NCBI GenBank assembly: GCA_003439945.1
Contig: QVRM01002192.1
Coordinates: 1,260,001 to 1,324,000, forward strand
Length of the DNA stretch: 64,000 bases
DNA from: Dermanyssus gallinae
Lineage: Eukaryota; Arthropoda; Arachnida; Mesostigmata; Dermanyssidae
Reading direction: 5' to 3'
Shown here one piece after another: positions 23,803-36,535 of the stretch. The notes under the pieces are model-generated. The model was not told the origin of the DNA and made no database searches. It worked only from the letters and a program-made list of their open reading frames with translations. The position numbers were made by a program, and so were the translations under genes. The stretch's first letter is position 1. Each line of letters starts with the position of its first letter.

Positions 23803-24132
23803 CATACGTCCGGCCAGCTAGTGAGCAGAGAGCGCGCATGTGGGCTGTGATGACCCACTCGCGCCTCGTGTGTGAATGGTGCTGCTTGGCGGACCTCCTT
23901 TCCCTGTGCTCTGCAGACTAGGCTAGTTTCGGGTCCCTTTACTACAACCACCACAACTATCAGTGTCGGTGGACTTGTCAGATTACAACTACTAGTAGGG
24001 TTATTACCTCACCACCTGCTAGTACAGAAACTAGAAAAGCTCGTACTTGTAGTTCACTTGCGATGTAGTTCAGCTACGACTACTACTACTACTACGATGT
24101 CCCTCGCAGCTCGGTGTGGTGCGGCGGCCAGG

Positions 24133-24140
24133 TGACGTCA
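24133..24140. promoter_or_regulatory. Perfect CRE palindrome in promoter-like block
   Basis: TGACGTCA, the full CREB/ATF palindrome, lies in a GC-richer block (about 23820-24480). That block also has CACGTG-like and ACGTCA-like elements and an arthropod-type stretch GTATATCAGCGGCCGTAGCT at about 24380. No coding exon could be joined to it. Confidence 0.3.
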
Positions 24141-25118
24141 CTCGTCGTCGATACATACGAGACCATACTGTCTGCGGTCGGCCGGTGAATCCTACTCACG
24201 TGTTCCTAGCAATCCCAGCAGTTAATTTGCTCGCAGTCAGAGGTTGCCTTGCCTGGCCCGGTCTGGATTGTTTGGCACCTCAAAAATAGGCACGCATGAT
24301 CAGATCTGCAGAACGAAGCCGTTTCGCTCTCAGGTCGATTTCGGCAACTGGCGGCCGCGCGCTTAACGTCATCGTGAGAGTATATCAGCGGCCGTAGCTC
24401 TTAGAAAAGCACCAGTCGAAGACCGGGAGAACACCAACACATCCTTGACCCAGAACGAAACACACAACCGATGACGACGATAATCGACACTTACGAGGTG
24501 TCGTCAATGCGGGTGCTATACGTCCGTGTGTCTGTGTGTAGCCGGGTGTATCTTTGTGTCAATACAGTGCGTTGCCTCTCGTCAACCTGATCGAGTGCCA
24601 CCGTGTTCAGGTGAACAATGACGGTGAAGAGTCACCAAGACGAAAAGCGGCCGCAAGGCATAACACACTCATTTTGAGCCGCCCCTCTACTTTGTCAAGC
24701 TCACCAGGCTGAACGGTGCTATGTTGTTGTTGTTGTCGTCGTCGTCGTCGTTGTTGTGTGCCAGTGTCGAGAGTGGGTATCGCGTACGTGGATAGTTAGA
24801 AATTCGATCAGAATTGCCCGAGGAAGAGCAGCTCCACCTGCTGAGCGTTTTCGTCCAGCCATCTGTGCATCCAACATCAACTGTATCTCGGTCGTTGTAA
24901 AAATAGAAAACTCAAATCCCACTTGTGCTATTTTTAACTAAAATTTCAACTGATTGACGACCGCCTGGCTGACGAACCCTCACATGACTACGCTCCGTAG
25001 GACTACTGCAAGATGTTGCTTCATAATGCAACTACCAGTAATTTCTACTACCGAGGTTCGTTTTTCACTTTGTTCAAATGTGTTACATTGATCCAAAGAA
25101 AAGGCTCCGTCTTGTAAA

Positions 25119-25396
25119 AACAACTAGACTTAAGAGAGCCATATAAAAATCGACTTTAGAACATCCTTCTAAAAGTGGTTTTTATATTGAAACAGAAGCC
25201 ATACCAACTAAACCTTTTTTTTAAGCCTTGTTTGCTACACCTGTAAAGGCTCAACAGAGGACATTGTACAAACAACTAGACTTAAGAGAGCCATATAAAA
25301 ATCGTCTTTAGAACATCCTTCTAAAAGTGGTTTTTATATTGAAACAGAAGCCATACCAACTAAATCCTTTTTAAAAAATTAAGCCTTGTTTGCTAC
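25119..25396. repeat. Two direct repeats of about 120 bp
   Basis: Copy 1 (25119-25239) and copy 2 (25271-25396) share CAACTAGACTTAAGAGAGCC, ATATAAAAATCG.CTTTAGAA and GAAACAGAAGCCATACCAAC, at an offset of about 152 bp with few differences. The origin is unknown; a protein-coding past is not evident. Confidence 0.9.
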
Positions 25397-25559
25397 AGAT
25401 GACAAATCCACTGCTTTGAAGTTGGGTAGTCCTGGACAAACTTTGAGTGATGAAAATGCTAGGCAAACTTTATTAGATTTTCATATTGATGTTCCTGCTA
25501 CACGATCATTCAATTAAAAAAAAATATGTGTTGCATTATAGTGTAAACTTATTAAACTG

Positions 25560-26600
25560 CCTACGGAGATGATGTACCACCTCACGGTGGCGATTTTTAA
25601 TCAGCTCGGGAGGTGTTTCTCATTATATATGAAGCGAGTGCTTTGTTTGCCTATCCGAACAAGAAGCCGCTTTGTGTACCACATGCAAGACTGCCCACCA
25701 AAAAAACAAAAAAAAACAACAATAAAAAAAAAAAATTCGGAGCAAAAAGCTAAAGCCAAACAGGCCACACGGGCGGTTGAGGGGTTTGGACGTATTCAGT
25801 GCCTTGCATCTTTGGTCTGGTCCTGTATGTGACAGTCGTCACGTATACATCAAGTACATAGTGCATGGTTATCACTACCTGGCAAATGCAAAGCCTGCCT
25901 TTCACGAGAAATGTGAATTCTGCCTACCAAGGTGTGCAAAGTACTATGCAGTAGAATGCGGAGCACTGAAGCAAAAATCGTTGCACTACTTCTCTCGTCG
26001 GATGCGTGAAGAAAATAAGGGACTATGAAGGGCTCGTGTATGTCCCAGGCGTTGAAAAAGGCCGCACGGTTGGTGGACGACACAGGTGAAAGGCTTTACA
26101 ATCTCATTTTGGCAGCTTTATCTGAGAGATTAGCCTCCTTGTGCGGTTTCATACATCTGACACACTGACAACCGTTCCCAGAAAGTCTGATCGACCCCAA
26201 TCCAGGAGAAGGCGCATCTCTTCGAGCAAGCCCCCACTACGATTGACAAGGCCAGAGTATGGTCTCCGCAGAATTCGCCGGTGCCTGGTTGCAGGTTCTC
26301 CCCCGAACTCACTTAGGCTATCTACTAGATGACAACACTTCGGATTAGTGTAGGGCTACGCCCGGGAGCAACTCCCGTATTCCCCCATCAATGTAGATGC
26401 GGCGATCAGGTGAGGCCACAGGCACATCATGGCCTCTCTTGAGCCTTAAGCTCAGGTCGTCGAGCCTGATACGCAGCAATTAGTGGGACATTTATCTGCA
26501 GGGATTATGCAAAGAGACCGGACGGACTGACACTAACGTTCTTTGAGATGGGTCGCATGTTGGTGTGGGATGCAACCGCACAAACTTATTCGTGAGACGA
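25560..26600 (+). pseudogene. LINE ORF2 carboxyl-terminal relic (family L1w copy B)
   Basis: Blocks in order: LTVAIFNQLGRCFSLYMKRV, SRHVYIKYIVHGYHYLANAK, and the Cys block CEFCLPRCAKYYAVEC, all matching copy A. Then about 26380-26590 gives CRCGDQVRPQAHHGLS, a stop, SSGRRA, and KRPDGLTLTFFEMGRMLVWD. That is the usual LINE ending C.CG...HGLSC...GR..RH...GKRPDG.TL..W..G..L.WD.T. Poly-A-like insertions near 25703-25736 and several stops show decay. Confidence 0.8.
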
Positions 26601-27742
26601 TGAAGACGTACAAACTTATTCAACGAGTTGGTAAGGCGCTCAACCGTTCAAAAGGGGACACTAGAGCTATCTAGAGTCGAATCGAGCTATAGTCGAATAC
26701 CTGCACTAGAGACTAACGCTGCACATTCAGCGGGGTAACGCCGCCTCTGTGCGTGGAACTCGGCTAGACTGGACACGCCGTTATCATTTATTTGATCCGT
26801 GTTTACGTTTATAAGGAGACAATTGTTACCTCTTACATATAAACAAATAAACTAAAGTGTCGTATATATTACTATATTATACCCAATTTGAGTGGAATAA
26901 ACAGACTTGAATTTGATAAACTTCTACATAAACTAATTTCAAATCCATAATAAATTATGCCGGTACTAGCTTAGAAGAATTGCCTAGAGATTTATTTGCA
27001 CTATGCCCGTACAGGGACCGATATACAATAGAAAACGAGCGAGCACAACGCGCCAATTAGAATTGTTGTGGTTGGATGTAGGATAGACTATGATGACAAC
27101 TTTTGGTTCCATAATTGTGCGACAGTGAACTCGAAGCCTGTACTTAGGCAGATCCGATCTGATTTCTCAGTTTGCTTACTTTTTCTACGTCAATTCACTT
27201 GCTTCAGTGCTAATCCATGTAGTGTTTTCTGTTCCTTCGGATGTTTTGTTTCGCATTTTCTCAGCTCTTTCAGTCTAATCTAAAACTTGACTAAACCACA
27301 TATGAAGTTGTTCAGACCTTTCGCTGTTGTGGCGGGAGCGGAGGCGGCGCACGCATCCAGTGCAAATTGTAGAGTCGAAACTCAATGAAACTAATCATGG
27401 AAGGGTTTGCAACGATTTGCTTACGATCATCGCCAACCACAAGATTTTGGTCGTTGATTAGCCGCGAATAGGTTGTGGTCTGTAAACAAGAATAAGGTTG
27501 GGAGAGATCGACCTGAATCTTAGTGCGATACATTGGGCGTGCCAATGCTCGCGCTTTTATACACGAATGAGAGCGCCAAACTTCGATACCGTCCTAGCTC
27601 AGCCACTCTTTTACTACCAACGTTTTTGGCGCGAGCTTTCTTGCTCACTTCTACACACACACCGCAGCAATCAAACAGGTTTTGATGTTGCCCCTATCTG
27701 GCTGATAGTCATTGAATGTTTGATATTTTTTCTAATGGTCAG

Positions 27743-28015
27743 AGGCCGGACCGCGTTGAACAAAGTGGCGTCGAAGTCAATGAAGTAACTGACGAAGAGC
27801 TAACAGTAGTGTCGTCTCCTGCACCGCGTAGGCTGTCAAACTGTCAAGTTTGCACGAGTCTTTTCACTGAAACCACGGTACAGACAGATACACATACGGC
27901 CATACCGACCAGCCAGGGACGATATTTCGACGTCCTCATTGGGCCGACGACTCGGTTCGGGTTCGCCAAAACACACGTCAAAGCGGCCAGATACATGACC
28001 GTAGTAGACGGGTAG
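27743..28015 (+). CDS. Candidate terminal coding exon, unknown protein
   Basis: After an acceptor-like TTTTTTCTAATGGTCAG (ends 27742) an open frame runs about 90 codons to TAG at 28013-28015. Visible segments are GVEVNEVTDEELTVVSSPAP, CQVCTSLFTET and GRYFDVLIGPTTRFGFA. Codon choice looks more coding-like than the flanks, but I recognise no family and found no partner exon. It may be chance. Confidence 0.25.
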   Translation, partial: RPDRVEQSGVEVNEVTDEELTVVSSPAPRRLSNCQVCTSLFTETTVQTDTHTAIPTSQGRYFDVLIGPTTRFGFAKTHVKAARYMTVVDG

Positions 28016-28266
28016 CTCGCTCAAGGCCGTACGCCTTTGTTGTATCTTTATCATGCTACAGGTGCTCTGCAACCGACAAAAAGTACCGTTACTCCGACTT
28101 CTACTATTACAAGTGCTGCGGCTGCTACGACAGCTCAATGAACCCTTCGTAGCCACCTGATGGTCTCTCTCTCTCGTCTGTATCTTCTAGATTACAAGGT
28201 ATTTGGCAAGAGCTACGGTTTCTACGGCAGCTGCGGTTTTCAAGTATCTTGTAGTCGCTACCCATC

Positions 28267-28324
28267 GCACTAGCAGGCACTGATAGAAGCATGAACGCAT
28301 GCTTCTATCAGTGTCTGCTAGTGC
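28267..28324. other. Near-perfect 27-bp hairpin
   Basis: Left arm 28267-28293 (begins GCACTAGCAGGCACTG), loop AACG (28294-28297), right arm 28298-28324. All 27 positions pair, one as G.U if transcribed from the plus strand. No flanking inverted-repeat element is apparent. It could be a short-hairpin RNA precursor, a cruciform site or the remnant of a mini-element. Confidence 0.9.
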
Positions 28325-30064
28325 TTAATGTTATATAACCAAGATCTCAGATTGCATATATAAAACTCTTCTGCAACTTGCACCGATATTGCACTGGATA
28401 TTTTAGCCTACCGATGATTGACCTATAAAATGAGGCTTTATGTTTACACGTCCAAACTGCGCTGTAAGGTCGATTATCATCTTTGTGACCCATACGAAAT
28501 GTGCTACAGGCCACTAAAGACATCTGTGCAAATGAGTTTAAAGCGTATGTTCCTTAATAAAAGTTGCCTTGAGGGAAATGTACATCTGTATGATACAAGC
28601 GCGTGACCAATCTCAAACCATCATCTGTACGATATCGTATTTTTTTAGGTAATATCTTGTAATGCAATATTATTGCGAAATAAACAATATGTATGTATTT
28701 TTGAAAGGAAACACGCGCAGCCATTAGTCCATTCGCCGTCGGTAGGAACGGCCACGGGAAACATCAATAAACAATAATTTCGATGTTAGCTGCGATCTCT
28801 TTCTTCTATTTTCCTGTTTTTCCGTTATATTGGTGACCCCTTCGTTTGCTCGAAAGTCGATCAAAATGGTTAACTCTGGCCGGCTAGCAGGGTAAGGGGG
28901 GGGGGGTAATTGAGTCGTCAATATTCATTTCCACCATCAAGGTTGTAGGTTCGAACAACTGGGCTTTATCGACACCGGCTCGATCTTACCTCGTCCGGGC
29001 CGCCTGATTCCTGCTCGGACCTAGACTTGTACGAGTATTATAGAGATTGTTTTTTGTCTGGGACTTCTCTGTCTTCGGCATTGCTATCGACACGATCATG
29101 ACTACCGCATCCCCCGCAGGATTGCAGACTTCATTGTTTTTATCGCGTCCTCGTTTTCACGTTCTTCATGACATCACAATGATGGTGGCGGTATGTGCCT
29201 AAGTGATTTAGGCGATCTTGCAGCCCTACTTCATAACTATGAAAGGAGCGATTTTTGGACGATACCAATGGGGTCGACGTGGTAAAACGACGCGCTGGCC
29301 TGCTTGGCCATCGTGTCTGCACAACGTCCAACGTGTCCATGTATGCACGGTTACCCTGCACAGAATCACCAATTCCATCATCAAACTGAAAAGACGTCCC
29401 GAAGAAGCCCAAAAGCAGTGCTATCATCTAAACTAAACATAGGCTAGCGGATAACATTACCGCTCATTCGAAAGAGTTACTACTTCAACGACAACTACTG
29501 ACTGACTGCCATAAACGAATTCGACTCGACTAATGGTCAACTCGTTTCTCTGTTATTGTTGCTAGCGTTGCCGTTGTTCTGTCTTTCATCACTCCGCGGG
29601 CGTCCGCCTTTATCGGTGGACCACTAGATCTCAACCGTAGGCAACCCTACCTCCCAGCTCACTGCCCTCGACTCGAAGTTGCGAAGCGGGTCTCCCTGTA
29701 TGCGCGATGGTCGTTCTATGGCAGGGCTGCCCTCGGGGACACTCGGTGAAAAACTGTCGTCGTTCTCTTCATTTAAGAGACAGTGTCGTTTGTTGTTTTC
29801 CCTTCCTTCGTGTCTTTTTTCTCTTCTCCCTGTTGCGATTCGCTGCTGTTGCTGCTGCTGCTGCAATTGTAGTTCATAGTATGTCTGCTCTGTGGTGTTT
29901 TTGTTGTTATCGTCGCCGTGGCTCTTGCCATTCGTTGTCATGATTGTTGTTATTGCTCGTCGTAGTGTTACGGTTCTACGTATGTAACTTGCAAGCAGAG
30001 TAAAACCCGTAGCGCAAAAAAACGACAACTAGCCGCTACCAGTTGCAGTCAAACTGCAATAACC

Positions 30065-30096
<32 letters not shown>

Positions 30097-30422
30097 TGGT
30101 GACGATATGAGTAATAATCATAATAATATTAATAGTAATAATAGCGCAACGGTAGTGGCAGACCAATGTGACCCCAACGCAAGAGACTACCAAAAGAACA
30201 TAATCTAGCCGTCGAATCTGACCTGCGTGTGATTAGCAGCCCATTATGGGCACATCGATGCGAACAGGCCAGAACCACTGCAGACATATGCAAACAAACA
30301 TACAACACAGATGTATGCATCTGCGTGCTGATGTTGTGTCGTCTCAGTGTGATCGCCAGAATCCTCTCGGCCGTCTTCGCTAGCCGAGCATCTGCTCGAA
30401 TTGGTCAGCTGTTCCCAGTGGA
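28325..30422. other. Unassigned DNA upstream of the CAP gene
   Basis: Contains triplet tracts, including GTA repeats (30065-30096) and CTG/CTT runs near 29845-29865, and short open frames on both strands without recognisable domains. It is probably the 5' region of the CAP gene, but no transcription start could be fixed. Confidence 0.4.
30065..30096. repeat. (GTA)n microsatellite
   Basis: About ten GTA triplets, roughly 330 bases before the CAP start codon. Confidence 0.95.
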
Positions 30423-30525
30423 ATGTTCTCCCGCATAGGTACTTCCTTGTACGACTCCCAAGACTATCAGCGGCAGCAGCAGCAGACGCAACAGCAGTAC
30501 TACAACCGGACGGACCCTACTAAGG
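30423..30525 (+). CDS. CAP gene exon 1 (start)
   Basis: ATG at 30423 is the first Met after an in-frame TAG at 30381. It reads [16 protein letters not shown], a Gln tract, and YYNRTDPTK, with donor AAGG|gtgtgt at 30526. The single leftover G joins AC of exon 2 to make Asp. Phase agreement with exon 2 supports the call; there is no homology to confirm the start. Confidence 0.7.
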
Positions 30526-32434
30526 GTGTGTAACACTTCGTTTTGATTTCCTTTTCCTCGTTTGCTAACCGTTCGTTTTCGCGGAAAATCTGTTTCTGTG
30601 TCCAGGGTGGGCTTTATTTTTTGTTGGCCGGCGTCTCGCAGTTGTGTCTGCGCGGCAACCATGGTACCACGTATAACGTTCGGAACGTTGCGACAACACT
30701 GCGCAACATTGTGAAGGAATATGTGGTCATTATAGATTACTTATGGCTTACTTAGTAATCTAGAGGGACGACAGGCGAGCTAGCTGAAATGCATATTTAG
30801 TATTGATTAATAAATGATTTATTGAATTAATGAATAAAAGAACAAATGTTGTCCTTTTCTTCTTACACAAGGGCTTCTAAAGCCCAACGTCTTGGTTCTG
30901 TTATACACATATGTATGTATTGTGTTTTCGTTTTCGTATTTGTAGAATCTTGCGAAGCTCTTTCGGTTAGTGAGCTCCACTATATACAGCGGATCCCATG
31001 GATCCAGTAGAGGTAGGCGTGTTTTGTCAACACGTGTCGTCTGCTATTTTTGTAGTCTATCCTTTAGCAAGTGTTTCGTTGTGAGTTATAGAAAGATCGC
31101 ATCTAGGAAGACCTATTCGCGAGAAACTGTGGCTTCTTCATTACCACAAAGTACTAAATGAGCCTGTCTTGGTGGCGAATTTTTTGTGCTATCTACGGGT
31201 CTGACACGAGTGAGCGAACTTATTGAAGTGCGACATTACGATAGCTTTCGTACATAAATTGATGTGACAGATTGACGACGGAGTGGCAGTTCTTCCACGG
31301 CGGTGTATACATTTGATACACGTTCTCCCGTAATAGTAAAACGCATTTGGCAGTCGACGAGATTGCATATATGGTAAGCACACTGCATGAATTAGGAAAT
31401 TCGTACCAGCCTAGCCGTGGTTATATGAAATATGCCGATGTATAGGCGCCGCAAAGGAACACTAAGAATAACATGATGAACAGCATGTACATCTTTGCTT
31501 TTATGCTTTGGCAAGATGGCTTAGTGGCAAAGCATTTGCCTTGCATTCGGGAGGACTGGGTTCGAGACCCAGACCGGCCACTCTCAAATTGGTGTGCATT
31601 GTTTCCAATTTAGACAAGGTAAATGCCGGAGTGGATAAAAAATCAGCCATGGCATGAAAAAACCGTACACGCGCATTAGCTTTACGGAAAATATTAAAAA
31701 AAAACATAATTTTGGTTCAAGATTTCGGTAATGAGAACGGATCGTTATAAACAACGTACATTGCACAACGTAATGATCAAACCAAGGCACCAGCCAAATA
31801 CCGGTGCGAAAGCAGGCTTTCACGCTACCAAGTCCACGTGCACTCAGAGCTTCTGTAGAGAAGAGAATCCTTCGTACTAACAATAAAAAGTATTGCCATA
31901 GTTTGAAGCAAGTCAACGTTGAAAAGTATCTTATATCTACTGTACATCTATATCCTACACTTGCTTATTCAGATTATCATCTGCGCCCTCATTTTAGGGT
32001 TATAAAACATGTGTGAGCGCAAATTACGGTAGTCTCTTATACAACAAAAGAGAATTTCTTGTGGTCTCATTCTTTACTTTTGCTACATGCACTTTGTTGA
32101 AATAAACACTAAAAAGTTTCAATTTCTTTCTGAGGTGTCCGAATTATTTAGAGCGTATTCGGCAAGCAAAGCATTTCAAAGACGTCTGCTTTTTGTGAAT
32201 TGGTTCGCCAAGTTCCGTTACGGTCATAAAACGTTTTCGGTGAACGTTCTGAAAAGCCTATTAGGCTCGAGGAAGACCGCTTCGGTAGTGTAGATCCCCG
32301 AGTGACTACGCGTGAATTCGCTTTAGACCTCGGGGTTGTGTCTCACAGCAATCGTCTCCCTTTTGCGTCAATGATTTCATATCAAAGTTGAATCAATAGG
32401 TACCTTATCATTAGAGTTGGCGCGACAAAATGAA

Positions 32435-32500
<66 letters not shown>

Positions 32501-32967
32501 GTCTAGGATAGGAGACAGGGTCAGAACCATGAAGGAAGTAGCGATTAAACGCTGTTTGCGTATAATATTTTCGGGAATTCTTGGAAACGACTAGAAAGTT
32601 TTACATGTTGAGTGGGGTTAAATTGTTCTTTCTAAAGAGGGTCTTTTTTAGACTATTCTCCGCCCCTGTGAGATTGGAATCGGCGTGAAGAATATATTAG
32701 TAGATTAAAGTAGTGCGGGTGTTAGAACAAGCACTGCTGTTAACGGATTAATTACAGACGCAATGAATATAATAAGGACACTGGAAGAGTAAACGGATAG
32801 GACATTACCACTGTTATTTATTGGTTTACTTTCCAATGCATAATCCAACCACTTTAAATCTGATCAATATTGCGCTCGCATCATCTGCTGCTTCCTTGTG
32901 CTTTGTTTAATTGCTTTTTTTTGCACATGCAATTATGTAAGTTAAGTAACAAATCAATGCCATGAAA

Positions 32968-33012
<45 letters not shown>

Positions 33013-36000
33013 CTTATCGAAGCTAGGATTTAAATATACTTGTATATGTGGGTCATTTGGTAATAAGGCAAAAAAAGGTTACAAACTAAAGAATATATAT
33101 ATAAGAGCTAATCTTCTGACCGAGAGAGATTTCGGCCGCAAGTTGAAGCAACGTCTCTGAAGACTCTAGATTAGAACGGCACCTTGGTGGTTCTTTTGGC
33201 TTTCTCCTGCATTCATCTTAACAACTTTAGGCCTACATACGCAGTCGAGTACTATTCTGCTGCTATATTAATCATCTGGGAAAAGCTCATATGAGTACAG
33301 AATGAGAAAACTTACAATAAGCCAAAAGTTAATTTCGCGTGGTATAAAGTAGTCTCTAAGCAACCAAACAATTGACAAGTAAGTGGATCTAGAGGTAATG
33401 CCCACCGCTGCAGTGCCGAGGAGTCACATAGGGGAGCCAGAGAGCACCTGCAGTCGCAGCTGCAAAACCTTTAGTGTTAGCTACGCCGCTTTTTAGGCAG
33501 AGTATAATAACCTAGGGAAGAACGCTCGTCTTCCAAAATTGCATTGCTTATTTTTTGCGTGCATTGGTGCCTTAGTACGGCCCGGGTACTCTTACAACCC
33601 AGCCTAGAGAAGGAGATTGCGAATGAGTCGTTTATTGTTTCAAACACAACTTGGCCGCCGTTCTAACCGGCAATTTCCTTGGTATTTTGCAGACTACGAT
33701 TCAAAACAGGAGATCGACTTGTTGGTCGATAAATTTCGTGAGGTATCGTTGCGACGCAAGGAGAAGGAACGCGACCTACAAAAGAAGAAGCGAGAAAAGC
33801 ATCCTAAGCGGCAACAGCAACAGCAACCAGTTTCGACCCAAGGGCAAGGTATACCTGCCTTGGAGCAGGATCGGCTGCTGACGCGGCGGTCACAGACATG
33901 TCATGGACCTACGCTGCGCTTCATGAAAAAGGTAATTCCTCACAAACTAGACTTCAATCAATTAATCAAGCTTTTATTTCATCATGAATTGGTAGACTAT
34001 GTACAATACAACGATTTAGGACAGTACATATTTCACTTGTGAGGTAACGGACTCCCCTTCAATTTCAGTACATTTGAGTATGTTGTACACCCGATGTCAC
34101 ATTCTCCACAAAAACTACACACACACTCTTCAATACAGAAACAGTTAGGTTTCATATATATATAATTGTGGTATCCATGCCACGTGGTTCAACAAAGTGT
34201 TGTACGATTATTTTGTGATGCTCCTTGCCACCTTTGGGAGGCGAAAGCTGGTCCTTCGGTATAATTGTCGATAACAAATTGCATGCTCTTAGTCTCTCGA
34301 AAACCTCTGTAGACGTCTAACACTTGTGGACTGCCGGGTAGCTTGTTCAGAACCAACTCTTCTGTGAATGTTTGTTCTCTACACAGCTACATTGCGAGTG
34401 TTGCTGACGCGTTCTTTGGTAAGCCCAATATTCGTTTTATATACCAAGCCTTTATTTTATCTAGACTTTTCATATTGCTTAGGGTCAAGTGTGTTGCGAC
34501 TACGGGCAAGCAGTAACTTACTATTGGTAGTATTTTCATACGAAATACATTCATGCTGGTTTTCAAGTCTACGTCTTGGAGGTCACCAAGCAGAATTATT
34601 GCAGCTGTGGCTTTGGCCCGCATCTCCTCAATGTGTCGATTGAAGAAGAGTTTTGGGGTTATGGTGACTCCAAGGTAACAAAAGTGGCTGACAAGTTCAA
34701 TTGTTCAATAATTTTAACGTGGTGATTAAACTAGACTTATCCACTCAAATCAAGTACTTAACATAGACAATTCAGGAGACGCTCATAAAAGCCAACAATA
34801 CGAAGCCAACAGCTGTGCGTAGGTTTGGTTAACGGGAGCCGTTCATGTTAGTCAGGTTAATCTAATAGATGCTGCATTTTTGTTTTTGTTGTTGTTAGTT
34901 TTTAGTAAAAGTTGTAACGTATTTTGTTTACACTGTGTGAGCAATTTCTCCCAAACAGTTACGGTATGTCTTCGATTAGAAATGTTGTTATGTTTACCCT
35001 GTAAGGTCCGAACGCTTTATTAAACTTTTTGTGTGCCTCCTACTGTACGGGATATTGCCAACCAAGCCGCAGCTGCGATAGCCTAGTCTTGTCAATTAAC
35101 TCAAACAGCTTTATTCACTCGTTGCAGGCTAGTAGAGCGAAGTGAAAAGTTAACGGCCGATCGAATTTCATACACCCGATCAGTGCAGCCGATGTTGGAA
35201 AGCCACTTATGAACTCTTTTTCCTGTATACTATATATTCGGCTGTTCCGTCAACATTTGTATCAAACTTGTCGCTGCTCATTTCTTGAAACGTTTTTGGT
35301 ACTTAAGTGTGGGAACAAGGTTTGGGGTTTGTAGTGCTGCTGCCATTAGCAGAGCAGAAGCATGGCGAAGCGGACGTGTTTGAAACCGGAAAAAGACACC
35401 TTTTTGTCACTGTCGCGATTTGTAGGTGTTCTTTTCGGCGTCGGTACATGTCTCGGGACGCGCCGAACAACAGCTGCCTTCATATCTACAGGACGAGTTC
35501 GTGGTGAAATGTCTTGTCTGGCATAACATATTCCGTTCGCGACATCAAGCGGACCCACTCCAGCTCAGCTTTCGTCTATGCCACGAGGCCCAGCGGCTGG
35601 CCAATCAGATTGCGCACACCGGTCGAATATGCTACCAGGAAGCACTCAAATCGCTTCCTGGTTACCCGATGGACAGCTACTCGTTGGAGGGCATCGGTGG
35701 AAATGGCGTCGGAACGAGGGCCGCACTCGGTCAGTCGATCAGCGCAGAGCAACGGGACTTCGGCCAGAGCCTCTACGTCAAGTACCAACCGCTTCTGCTA
35801 GTTGACTCACGTATGGATGTCACAGGTGCGTTTCATAACATTTATTCCTTTATCTCTGCAGTAGATAAACCCATGTTGATATTCATTAAAAAAAACTTGT
35901 TTGCAAGTTATCAACAAGGCGACTTAGTTAACACAATTAGAGAATAATCAATTTGATTTATTTTCTTCATCAATAGTCGTGGTGATCGTAGCAAAACCAG

Positions 36001-36495
36001 TAACCAGGTCTTAAGTATGATCGCCATCACTCGATTTATATTTTTCTTTCTAATGGAGACGACAAAAACAACGACAACAGCAGCAATATAATGGATCAGA
36101 TTTAATTGGATTTCTGTACAGAGAAAAGCGACCACACACTGCCTAGTAAACAACTTCGCTTATTTCAGCAAGCGTCGACTTAAAGGTGACCCGGCAGCGT
36201 CCGTTTCTGTAGAACCGGATGCCTGCCTCGAATTAATAGTACAGTCATAGCAAAGTACAGCGATTGCAGGCAACGAAAGCACAGTCGACTCGAGGCGGGA
36301 GGAAGAAGCTCAGTAAATGAGAAATGCTTCGTTAATTCTGTTGACTTTGGTCGTTGGTGGAGGTTGCCGATCAGTGACACTTACCAAGTCCTATTTTTGG
36401 TTGCGAGAAGGTTTTGCGCATGCAACGAAATGTTGCGATTCGTTGGCCTAACTATATTGTTGGAATTTATAGTATGTGTATGTGCCCATGCAAAC

Positions 36496-36535
<40 letters not shown>

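Noticed and set aside
29140..30028. Overlapping plus and minus frames of 60-134 residues upstream of the CAP gene
   Set aside because: No domains; frames on both strands are comparable and the sequence is triplet-biased.
31510..31583. A functional tRNA-Ala gene
   Set aside because: The D- and T-arms are present, but the acceptor stem and anticodon stem do not pair, and a second copy with an extra body exists. It is a SINE head.
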